Below are positions 7,994 through 14,964 of a stretch of DNA of 15,681 bases, piece after piece. Location: contig SBFY01000152.1 in NCBI GenBank assembly GCA_006227085.1, positions 1 through 15,681 on the forward strand, given 5' to 3'. Below the pieces are notes generated by a model, which was not told the DNA's origin, ran no database searches, and saw only the letters and a program-made list of their open reading frames with translations. The number at the start of each line of letters is the position of its first letter. Position 1 is the first letter of the stretch. The position numbers were made by a program, and so were the translations under genes. This DNA comes from Gammaproteobacteria bacterium (GTDB lineage Bacteria > Pseudomonadota > Gammaproteobacteria > Pseudomonadales > M0112).

Positions 7994-10162
7994 ATGGATG
8001 TTTCCCACCTTCTTGATGGTCTGAACGAAGCCCAGCGTCAGGCCGTCAGTGCTGCCGATGGCAACTTGCTGGTGCTGGCCGGTGCCGGTAGCGGTAAAAC
8101 CCGTGTGCTGGTCCATCGCATCGCTTGGCTGATGGCATTGGAGGGATGCTCATCCTGGAACATCCTGGCCGTTACCTTTACCAACAAGGCTGCGCGGGAA
8201 ATGCGTCATCGCATCCATGCGCTGGCGGGTGAAGCCGCGGAGCGCGGCATGTGGGTTGGTACTTTCCACGGATTGGCGCATCGCCTGCTGAAAGCGCATT
8301 GGCGGGAAGCGGGCCTGCCGGAAAACTTCCAGATACTCGATAGCGATGACCAGTTGCGACTGATCAAGCGCGTCAGTCGTGAGCTGGACCTGGAAGACAG
8401 TGAGTGGCCGGCGCGGCAAAGCCAATGGTTCATCAATGCCTGCAAGGACGAAGGCCGGCGTGCCGCACACATCGACCCGGGGCGCGACCCCATGCAAAAA
8501 ACCCTGCAGAAAATCTACGCCCGCTATGAGGAGCAATGTGAGCAAGGCGGGTTGGTGGATTTTGGCGAATTGCTGCTACGCTCGCACGAGTTGTGGTTGA
8601 AGAATCCGGCACTGTTGCATCACTACCAGCAACGCTTCCGGCAGATCCTGGTCGACGAGTTCCAGGATACCAACACCATCCAATATGCCTGGTTGCGGTT
8701 GTTGGCGGGAACCTCGGCCCATGTCACCGCGGTTGGTGATGATGACCAATCGATTTATGGTTGGCGCGGCGCACGCATCGAGAACATCCACCAGTTCCAG
8801 CACGATTTTGCAGGCACCCAACTGGTCCGGCTGGAGCAGAACTACCGTTCCACCCAAACCATTCTCAAGGCAGCCAATGCACTCATCGCACGCAACACAG
8901 GGCGGTTGGGAAAAAACCTGTGGAGTGATGGCAATGAAGGCGAGCCTATCGATCTCTATGCGGCATTTAATGAACTGGACGAGGCGCGCTATGTGCTGGA
9001 AGACATCCAGCAACATATTGCGCAGGGAGGCCAGCGTTCCGATGTCGCGATCCTGTATCGCTCCAATGCCCAGTCACGGGTGCTGGAAGAAGCCTTGTTA
9101 CGGGCGGGCATTCCTTACCGGGTATATGGTGGCCAGCGCTTCTATGAGCGACTCGAGATCCGCAATGCCCTGGCATACTTGCGGCTGATCGCCCACCGGG
9201 ATGACGATGCCGCGTTTGAGCGGGTGGTGAATGTCCCGCCGAGGGGGATTGGCAACAAGACGCTGGAAACCCTGCGTGAAGCGGCCCGCGATCGGCGGGT
9301 GTCGCTGTGGGCCTCCTCGCGCCAGTTGCTGGCCGAAGGCCGCTTGCCGGGGCGTGCGGCCAATGCCGTGCAGGGCTTCCTCGAACTGGTGGATGCGCTG
9401 GAAGCGGATACCGAAGGGTTGGCGCTGGAGGAACAGGCCGAGCACGTGATCGCCACCAGCGGGCTGGTGGAATTCCACAAGAACGAGAAGGGCGAAAAAG
9501 GGCAGGCCCGGGTGGAAAACCTTGAGGAACTGGTGTCTGCCTGCCGGGTTTTTGAGGCCGAGGACAAGGAACAGCCAGTGTTGCTGCAATTCCTGTCCAG
9601 CGCTTCCCTGGATGCCGGGGAGCAGCAAGCCAGTGAATTCGAGGACAGCGTACAGATGATGACCCTGCACTCGGCCAAGGGTCTGGAGTTCCCGAAAGTT
9701 TTTATCACGGGCATGGAAGAAGAGCTCTTTCCCCACCATCTGTCGATGGATGAACCGGGACGGCTGGAGGAAGAGCGGCGGCTTTGCTACGTCGGGATTA
9801 CCCGGGCGATGCAGCATTTGACCCTGAGCTACGCCGAAGTCCGTCGCCTGCATGGGCAGGAAACCTTTAACGCCCCGTCGCGATTCCTGCGAGAGCTGCC
9901 GGCCGAGTGCTTGCGCGAGATCCGTTTCAAGGGAGAGCTGGTGACCCCGGCAACCCATCACACAACAGGCATGGTGGTGAATGAAACGGCAGCCGACGGG
10001 TTGATCCTGGGACAGCAGGTTCGTCACCCCAAATTTGGCGAAGGCGTGGTGACGTGTATCGAGGGGCAAGGCAAAAATGCCCGCATTCAGGTACACTTTT
10101 CCGACGCTGGCAGTAAGTGGTTAATCCTGCACATGGCACGATTGGAGCCGCTTCCTGCCTGA
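7994..10162 (+). CDS. uvrD: DNA helicase II (UvrD), superfamily 1A
   Basis: ATP-driven 3'-5' helicase that releases UvrC and the excised strand in nucleotide excision repair and unwinds nicked DNA in mismatch repair. It has 722 residues, against 720 in E. coli, and is similar throughout. Motifs: Walker A AGAGSGKT (29-36), motif Ia 'TFTNKAAREM' (61-70), Walker B DEFQDT (221-226), motif III 'GDDDQSIYGWRGA' (248-260), motif IV 'LEQNYRST', motif V 'MTLHSAKGLEFPKVF' (about 555-569) and motif VI 'EERRLCYVGITRAMQ'. The last 55 or so residues ('LGQQVRHPKFGEGVV...') are the Tudor-like domain that in E. coli UvrD binds RNA polymerase; this separates it from Rep. It starts nine bases after glmS with only a weak purine stretch upstream. 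No LexA-type CTG-N10-CAG box was seen before it. Confidence 0.97.
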   Translation: MDVSHLLDGLNEAQRQAVSAADGNLLVLAGAGSGKTRVLVHRIAWLMALEGCSSWNILAVTFTNKAAREMRHRIHALAGEAAERGMWVGTFHGLAHRLLKAHWREAGLPENFQILDSDDQLRLIKRVSRELDLEDSEWPARQSQWFINACKDEGRRAAHIDPGRDPMQKTLQKIYARYEEQCEQGGLVDFGELLLRSHELWLKNPALLHHYQQRFRQILVDEFQDTNTIQYAWLRLLAGTSAHVTAVGDDDQSIYGWRGARIENIHQFQHDFAGTQLVRLEQNYRSTQTILKAANALIARNTGRLGKNLWSDGNEGEPIDLYAAFNELDEARYVLEDIQQHIAQGGQRSDVAILYRSNAQSRVLEEALLRAGIPYRVYGGQRFYERLEIRNALAYLRLIAHRDDDAAFERVVNVPPRGIGNKTLETLREAARDRRVSLWASSRQLLAEGRLPGRAANAVQGFLELVDALEADTEGLALEEQAEHVIATSGLVEFHKNEKGEKGQARVENLEELVSACRVFEAEDKEQPVLLQFLSSASLDAGEQQASEFEDSVQMMTLHSAKGLEFPKVFITGMEEELFPHHLSMDEPGRLEEERRLCYVGITRAMQHLTLSYAEVRRLHGQETFNAPSRFLRELPAECLREIRFKGELVTPATHHTTGMVVNETAADGLILGQQVRHPKFGEGVVTCIEGQGKNARIQVHFSDAGSKWLILHMARLEPLPA

Positions 10163-10202
10163 ACCTGCCGCAACGATAAACAGTCAAAAGGCCTCCGGAA
10201 CC

Positions 10203-10868
10203 ATGTGGTGCAAAGGGATACACACAACCGTGCGCTGGGGTTTCAGCGCAGGGGTGCTGGTGACGCTGCTGGCGTGCCAGCAATTGCCAAGCTCTGAACC
10301 GGAGCTTGTTCGCAAAAACAAAACGCCAGTGTTGCCTGCAGCATGCGATTGCCCTGAGCCGGCACCTGCCCCGGTATGCCCGGAGCTGCCCAAAGCAAAA
10401 CCCAGGGCGACCAGTTGTCCTCCAGCAGGACCGTTGATGCCCGCCAGCTTGCGCAACAAGATGATTTTGGGCGAAGCCGAGTTTGCCTACCTCGAAACGG
10501 CAGAAGTCAAAATGCGCGCGCGCATCGACAGCGGTGCCGAAACCTCTTCCCTGCACGCTGAGAACATTGAGCGCTTCGAGCGTGATGGTGAGAGCTGGGT
10601 GCGGTTTTCGACGCGCAGCCAGGAGCAGGCCGAGCCGGTTGTGCTGGAACTGCCTGTCACACGCCGGTTGAGAATCAAAAGCACTAACGAAACGCTGGAC
10701 CGGCGACCGGTCGTTGAAGTGAATGTGCGCATTGGCAAGCACACCGAGCGGATCGAAGTCAGCCTGGTTGATCGAGGGCACTTTGAGTTCCCGTTGCTGA
10801 TCGGCAGGAACTTCCTGAAAGGCATCGCGGTTGTCGATGTCAGCCAAGCCTACATACAAGGCAAATAA
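10203..10868 (+). CDS. Exported retropepsin-like lipoprotein of the 'ATP-dependent zinc protease' (RimB-type) family
   Basis: A 221-residue protein. Residues 1-25 look like a lipoprotein signal: positive N-terminus, hydrophobic stretch 'AGVLVTLLAC' and lipobox cysteine C25, with Gln at +2. Residues 30-80 form a Pro-rich linker with four more cysteines (C48, C50, C59, C72). The family domain runs from about 86 to 218. It contains 'RARIDSGAETSSLHA' (D109-S110-G111-A112), which looks like the D-[ST]-G-A active site of retropepsin aspartic proteases, and 'FPLLIGRNFL' (196-205). No HExxH zinc motif and no P-loop is present, so the database name 'ATP-dependent zinc protease' is not supported here. 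It heads a run with the 7TM inactive-transglutaminase and RimK-like ligase genes, and the next gene starts six bases after its stop. Substrate unknown. The start is fairly sure; a GTG at 10230 is an alternative that also keeps the signal. Confidence 0.85.
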   Translation: MWCKGIHTTVRWGFSAGVLVTLLACQQLPSSEPELVRKNKTPVLPAACDCPEPAPAPVCPELPKAKPRATSCPPAGPLMPASLRNKMILGEAEFAYLETAEVKMRARIDSGAETSSLHAENIERFERDGESWVRFSTRSQEQAEPVVLELPVTRRLRIKSTNETLDRRPVVEVNVRIGKHTERIEVSLVDRGHFEFPLLIGRNFLKGIAVVDVSQAYIQGK

Positions 10869-10874
10869 ACCATC

Positions 10875-12416
10875 ATGTCAGCACGCTTGCAGGTGTTTAT
10901 CTTGTCTGCCTTACTGGCAGTCCTGGGTATTGGATTAACGATTTACAAATCAACCACGCTCGGGTTCCCGTTTTTCCCCGGTGAGTACCGGACAATCTGG
11001 ACGGTAGAAGCACGCGTTTCATTCAAGGCGAATGGTGAGCCAGTCCGTGTGTCATTGGCGTTACCGAGGGAACAGGCCAATACCGCTATCCTTGAAGAAA
11101 GCTTCAGTGGCACAGGTTATGGCTTCCAGCAAGAAACCGTAAAGGGGCAAAAACGCGCTGTCTGGACGCGCCGGGATGCACAAGGCTCACAAAGCCTGTT
11201 CTACAAATTGGCGGTTTATCATACCGATAATGCAGAGGCCGAAGAGTTGTTGGCCTTACTGCCCTCCGTGCAAAAACCTGATTTCAGCTCTGCACAACAG
11301 GAAGCCGAACGACTGGCTTCCGAAAGCCTGTTAGCGCAGGCGCATGAGCTGTCGGCCGATACCGAAACGTTCGCACGCCAGTTACTGGGTTTGCTGAATG
11401 ACCCAGCCAATCCGGATGCAACCATCTTGCTGGGCGCGTATGAAGGACGCAGTCGCGTTAACCTGTTGGTCGACATGCTGGCGCTGGCTGATATTGCCGC
11501 GCATCCAGTGCGGGGTATTTTCCTCGAACACAATCGCCGCCAGTTGCAGCCACAAGAACTGCTGGAGGCGTACATTGATGGCCGCTGGGTCATGATGGAT
11601 CCCACCACCGGGGTGTTGGGAATACCGGAAAACTTCTTTATCTGGCAGCGTGGTGGCGTGTCACTGGTGGATGTGACGGGCGGCAGCCAATCGGATGTCT
11701 CGTTCTCGGTCATTGCCAACAATGTGTCGGCCCGCACAGTTGCACTCCAGCAAGGCAAGATGGAAACGGTCGCCTTGCTCGACTTTTCCATTTACAGCTT
11801 GCCGATAGAGCAGCAAAGCGTGTTCAAGCTGATCCTGTTAGTACCGATGGGCGCCTTGATGGTGATCCTGTTCCGGGTGTTCGTGGGCATTCGCACCAGC
11901 GGCACATTCATGCCCGTATTGCTTGCGCTGGCGTTCCTGCAAACCCAATTGGTTACCGGCGTTATTATCTTTTTGCTGGTGTTGGCGGTTGGCCTCGGGA
12001 TACGTTCTTATTTAAGCCGCCTGAACCTGTTGCTGGTGGCGCGAATCGCCGCGGTGGTGATTGTCGTCGTGATCATCATGGCGACGATCAGCGTGGTCAG
12101 TTACAAACTGCACATTGAGCAGGCGTTAACGGTGGTGTTTTTCCCGATGATTATCCTTGCGTGGACGATTGAGCGCATGTCCATCCTTTGGGAAGAAGAC
12201 GGTGCCCGCGAGGCGTGTATCCAGATTGCAGGCAGCCTGCTGGTGGCGATAGCCGCGTATTTCATGATGACCAATGACTATATCGAGCACTGGAGCTTCA
12301 ACTTCCCCGAGCTGATGCTGGTGGTGTTGGCGGTGGTGCTGTTGCTTGGCCAGTACTCGGGTTATCGACTGTCAGAGTTGATCCGTTTCCGTGATATCCA
12401 GGAAACGATGCGATGA
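10875..12416 (+). CDS. Inactive transglutaminase-like domain fused to seven transmembrane helices
   Basis: Inner-membrane protein of 513 residues. A first membrane segment (about 5-24) is followed by a roughly 290-residue soluble region and then seven hydrophobic segments (about 318-336, 344-358, 361-378, 388-408, 416-431, 448-465, 479-493). Positive residues after the second segment ('FRVFVGIR') and at both ends predict cytoplasmic termini and a periplasmic soluble region. That region holds a transglutaminase-like core (about 180-250): the fold motifs 'YEGRSRVNLLVDML' and 'EAYIDGRWVMMDPTTG' are recognisable, but the nucleophilic Cys (expected near G191-R194) and the His (expected near L230-A232) are absent, with only D242 kept. 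This matches the family known as 'inactive transglutaminase fused to 7 transmembrane helices'. It probably acts as a periplasmic binding or scaffold module for the flanking protease-like and ATP-grasp proteins. Function unproven. Confidence 0.88.
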   Translation: MSARLQVFILSALLAVLGIGLTIYKSTTLGFPFFPGEYRTIWTVEARVSFKANGEPVRVSLALPREQANTAILEESFSGTGYGFQQETVKGQKRAVWTRRDAQGSQSLFYKLAVYHTDNAEAEELLALLPSVQKPDFSSAQQEAERLASESLLAQAHELSADTETFARQLLGLLNDPANPDATILLGAYEGRSRVNLLVDMLALADIAAHPVRGIFLEHNRRQLQPQELLEAYIDGRWVMMDPTTGVLGIPENFFIWQRGGVSLVDVTGGSQSDVSFSVIANNVSARTVALQQGKMETVALLDFSIYSLPIEQQSVFKLILLVPMGALMVILFRVFVGIRTSGTFMPVLLALAFLQTQLVTGVIIFLLVLAVGLGIRSYLSRLNLLLVARIAAVVIVVVIIMATISVVSYKLHIEQALTVVFFPMIILAWTIERMSILWEEDGAREACIQIAGSLLVAIAAYFMMTNDYIEHWSFNFPELMLVVLAVVLLLGQYSGYRLSELIRFRDIQETMR

Positions 12417-12447
12417 AACACATTGTCAGGAAAGTGCGATTCACGGC

Positions 12448-12453
12448 AGGGAA
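12448..12453 (+). promoter_or_regulatory. Ribosome binding site fixing the start of the ATP-grasp ligase gene
   Basis: AGGGAA six bases before ATG 12460. The longer in-frame reading from 12391 overlaps the preceding gene and has no good site. Confidence 0.7.
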
Positions 12454-12459
12454 TCAGCG

Positions 12460-13443
12460 ATGGCCTGGCTGATAGCACCATGGAAACTGGCGCGGCACGG
12501 CATCCTGGGCATGAACGGGCGCAACATCAATTACATTGCCCGTTACAACAGTCGCAGTCGTTATCCTTTGGTCGACAATAAACTGTTGACCAAAAAAGCA
12601 GCCACCAAGGCTGGCATTACCGTCCCTAAATTGCTGGCGTCCACCGATTCCCCGGTGGGCATTAACCAGTTGATGAAAGCCATTGAGCCCCTGCAGGAGT
12701 TTGTGCTGAAGCCGGTTCGTGGCAGTGGCGGTAAAGGCATCATCGTTATCGAGCGCCGCGACGGTCCGTTATTCGTGAAAGCCAGCGGTAACACCATGAC
12801 GGCCGATGATATCCGCCGCCATGTCAGCGATATCCTGTCGGGGCTGTACAGTTTGGGCGGCAAGCCGGATGCAGTGATGGTGGAAGAACGCGTCCACTTT
12901 GACCCGATGTTGTTTGACTACAGCTATGAAGGCGTACCAGACCTGCGGATTATTGTGTTCCGCGGGTTTCCGGTGATGGCGATGTTGCGGTGCGCCACAC
13001 ACTCGTCGGGTGGTCGTGCGAACCTGCATCAGGGCGCGATCGGCGTTGGCATTGATATCCGCACAGGAGCCAGCATCAATGCGGTGCAAAAAGGCAGTTT
13101 GATTGATCGCCACCCGGATACCGGGCATGACTTCAGCCAGCTCAAGATACCGAACTGGGACACCATGCTGGACCTGGCTTCGCGCTGCTATGAAGTGACG
13201 GGGCTGGGCTACCTGGGTTGCGATATTGTCCTTGACCAGCGTTATGGCCCGATGATCCTTGAACTCAATGCCCGGCCGGGCTTGACCATCCAGGTGACCA
13301 ACGGGACGGGCATCCTGCCACGCCTGCGTCATGTGGAAACCTTGTTGAAGGAAGACGAAGATGCCTGCGATTGGGGCGCTCACCGCCGGGTGATGTATGC
13401 CAAGGAACATTTTGGCCGTCCTGATGCCGCGCAGGCCGTATAA
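12460..13443 (+). CDS. RimK-related ATP-grasp ligase (alpha-L-glutamate ligase-like)
   Basis: A 327-residue cytosolic protein with no signal peptide or membrane segment. ATP-grasp landmarks: nucleotide-binding Lys and glycine-rich loop in 'FVLKPVRGSGGKGI' (81-94), the hinge acidic residues 'VEERV' (141-145), 'DLRIIVFRG' (161-169) and the Mg-binding 'MILELNARPGL' (265-275, with E268 and N270). The N-terminal 'ILGMNGRNINYIARYN' (15-30) and 'YPLVDNKLLTK' (35-45) are typical of the RimK-related ligase family found beside inactive-transglutaminase/7TM proteins, and differ from true ribosomal-S6 RimK. By analogy it should activate a carboxylate as acyl-phosphate and join it to an amine, perhaps adding an amino acid to a peptide or small molecule. 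The acceptor is unknown. It follows the 7TM gene by 43 bases and precedes the TRAP binding protein by 13. Confidence 0.88.
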   Translation: MAWLIAPWKLARHGILGMNGRNINYIARYNSRSRYPLVDNKLLTKKAATKAGITVPKLLASTDSPVGINQLMKAIEPLQEFVLKPVRGSGGKGIIVIERRDGPLFVKASGNTMTADDIRRHVSDILSGLYSLGGKPDAVMVEERVHFDPMLFDYSYEGVPDLRIIVFRGFPVMAMLRCATHSSGGRANLHQGAIGVGIDIRTGASINAVQKGSLIDRHPDTGHDFSQLKIPNWDTMLDLASRCYEVTGLGYLGCDIVLDQRYGPMILELNARPGLTIQVTNGTGILPRLRHVETLLKEDEDACDWGAHRRVMYAKEHFGRPDAAQAV

Positions 13444-13444
13444 A

Positions 13445-13450
13445 CAGGAG
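13445..13450 (+). promoter_or_regulatory. Ribosome binding site fixing the start of the TRAP binding-protein gene
   Basis: CAGGAG six bases before ATG 13457. It directly follows the stop of the ligase gene and selects the start that yields the lipoprotein signal. Confidence 0.8.
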
Positions 13451-13456
13451 ACGCGC

Positions 13457-14551
13457 ATGAAACACATCCTGATGCTGGCATGGCTGGTGGTATTAACCGC
13501 TTGTGGTGCCGATCAAACCGCACCGCTGCAAGGCAGTATGGCGGGCGATACCACCGGTTCCCAAAAAACCTTCCAATGGAAAATGGTCACCAGCTGGCCA
13601 AAAAACTATCCCGGCCTGGGCACAGGCCCGGAATATTTTGCCAGGCAAGTCGAGGCGATGAGCGCCGGCCGCTTGAAGATCCATGTGTATGGTGCGAATG
13701 AGCTGGTGCCTGCGCTGGAAGTGTTTGATGCCGTATCCAATGGCACCGCCGAAATGGGTCACAGCGGCGCGTATTTCTGGAAAGGCAAGGTACCCGCTTC
13801 CGTGTTCTTTACCTCAGTGCCGTTTGGCCTCACCGCACAGGAAATGAATGCATGGCTTTACCATGGTGGTGGCATGGCGCTGTGGGAAGAAGCGTATGCC
13901 CCGTTTGGTTTGATTCCTTTGGCGGGCGGCAACTCCGGTGTGCAAATGGCCGGTTGGTTCAATCGCGAGATTAACAGCCTGAACGACATCAAGGGATTGA
14001 AGATGCGCATTCCTGGCCTGGGTGGCGAGGTCTTCCAGCGGGCGGGCGGTGAAGCTGTCACCATCGCCGGCGGCGAGTTATTCACGGCAATGCAGACAGG
14101 CGTGATCGATGCCACCGAATGGGTTGGCCCCTGGAATGACAAGGCATTTGGTTTGCACAGGGTTGCCAAGTACTACTATTACCCGGGTTGGCATGAGCCG
14201 GGCTCAACGATGGAACTGACCGTTAACAAGAAGGCGTTTGATTCGTTACCAGCGGATTTGCAGGCGATTGTTCGCAATGCAGCGCGTGCCGCCAACCAGA
14301 ACATGCTGGATGAATACACGGCACACAATAATGCGGCCTTGAAAGAATTAGTGGAAAAAGATGGCGTGCAGCTGCGCAAGCTGCCCGATGATGTGTTGGC
14401 AAGATTGCGTGAATTGTCAGAACAAGTGCTGGAAGAGCAGGCGGCGGCAGACCCGATGAGTGGTAAGGTGTATGCATCATTCAAGGCATTCCGCGCTAAC
14501 GTCAAGACATGGCATGCCGTTTCCGAGCAGGCTTACATCGAGGCGCGCTAA
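13457..14551 (+). CDS. TRAP transporter solute-binding protein (DctP family), predicted lipoprotein
   Basis: A 364-residue periplasmic receptor for a sodium-driven TRAP uptake system. Residues 1-16 form a short signal ending in lipobox 'VLTAC' (C16) followed by Gly, so it is probably lipid-anchored; a flexible linker (17-38) follows. The binding-protein fold starts at 'WKMVTSWPKNYPGLGTG' (41-57), a start typical of the TakP-like alpha-keto-acid branch of DctP. The family's ligand-carboxylate Arg lies in 'IKGLKMRIPG' (R184). Later landmarks are 'ELFTAMQTGVIDATEWVGPW' and 'YYYPGWHEPG'. The ligand is probably an organic or keto acid, but the sequence does not fix it. It shares a probable transcript with the ATP-grasp ligase gene. 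Its likely permease partner is on the opposite strand at the window's end. Reading upstream to 13397 overlaps the ligase gene and would lose the signal peptide. Confidence 0.9.
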   Translation: MKHILMLAWLVVLTACGADQTAPLQGSMAGDTTGSQKTFQWKMVTSWPKNYPGLGTGPEYFARQVEAMSAGRLKIHVYGANELVPALEVFDAVSNGTAEMGHSGAYFWKGKVPASVFFTSVPFGLTAQEMNAWLYHGGGMALWEEAYAPFGLIPLAGGNSGVQMAGWFNREINSLNDIKGLKMRIPGLGGEVFQRAGGEAVTIAGGELFTAMQTGVIDATEWVGPWNDKAFGLHRVAKYYYYPGWHEPGSTMELTVNKKAFDSLPADLQAIVRNAARAANQNMLDEYTAHNNAALKELVEKDGVQLRKLPDDVLARLRELSEQVLEEQAAADPMSGKVYASFKAFRANVKTWHAVSEQAYIEAR

Positions 14552-14902
14552 ATGGGATGGCTGATCACCAAATATGCCATCACGGCAGCGATCGTGGTGC
14601 TGGTCTCAGAAGTTGCCAAGCGCAGTGACAAATTAGGCGGCCTGGTCGCCGCATTGCCAATGGTGACCGTGCTGGCCTTGATCTGGTTGTATGTGGAAAA
14701 CCAGCCACAGGCCAAAATAGCCAATCACGCCTGGTACACCTTCTGGTACGTGGTGCCAACGCTGCCCATGTTCCTGGTGTTCCCGGCATTGCTGCCACGC
14801 ATCGGTTTCTGGTTCACGCTGCTGGCCTGCGTTGTGATCACGATGGCTTGTTTTGCCGCATTTGCCTGGCTGGTCAAACCGTTCGGGATTGAATTGCTTT
14901 AA
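14552..14902 (+). CDS. DUF3147-type small membrane protein
   Basis: A 116-residue, very hydrophobic protein with about four membrane segments (roughly 5-19, 28-47, 62-82, 88-108) and short loops. I recognise it as DUF3147-like, a family of unknown function, from 'VSEVAKRSDKLGGLVAALP' and 'NHAWYTFWYVVPTLPMFL'. Its ATG abuts the stop of the TRAP binding-protein gene (TAAATG), which suggests translational coupling. It is far shorter than a DctQ subunit and lacks that family's usual features, so I do not call it the TRAP small permease. It is the last + strand gene before a bidirectional terminator. Function unknown. Confidence 0.8.
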   Translation: MGWLITKYAITAAIVVLVSEVAKRSDKLGGLVAALPMVTVLALIWLYVENQPQAKIANHAWYTFWYVVPTLPMFLVFPALLPRIGFWFTLLACVVITMACFAAFAWLVKPFGIELL

Positions 14903-14924
14903 ACCGCCGCGCATCCGCAGCCAT

Positions 14925-14953
14925 AAAAAAACCCGCCTTGCAGCGGGTTTTTT
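14925..14953. terminator. Bidirectional rho-independent terminator between convergent genes
   Basis: Stem CCCGC (14932-14936) with GCGGG (14943-14947) and a six-base loop, flanked by a run of seven A on the left and six T on the right. Read from either strand it gives a G/C hairpin followed by U residues, so it can end both the + strand run finishing at 14902 and the - strand thioesterase gene finishing at 14965. Confidence 0.9.
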
Positions 14954-14964
14954 ATTATTGGCAG

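Noticed and set aside
9098..10096. Long open frame (332 codons) on the - strand opposite uvrD
   Set aside because: It lies wholly inside uvrD, whose product is recognisable over its full length. The reverse translation is rich in His, Gln, Arg and Pro with no family motif, as expected of a shadow frame in G/C-rich coding sequence.
9927..10859. 310-codon open frame on the - strand across the end of uvrD and the retropepsin-like gene
   Set aside because: It spans two clear + strand genes and the gap between them, and its product shows no domain, signal or plausible ribosome site.
12391..12459. Longer N-terminus for the ATP-grasp ligase
   Set aside because: It overlaps the preceding gene, lacks a ribosome site, and the family's conserved sequence begins shortly after ATG 12460, which has a good AGGGAA site.
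14552..14902. TRAP small permease subunit (DctQ) identity for the small membrane protein
   Set aside because: Size (116 residues) and motifs fit DUF3147 better; no DctQ-type sequence was recognised.
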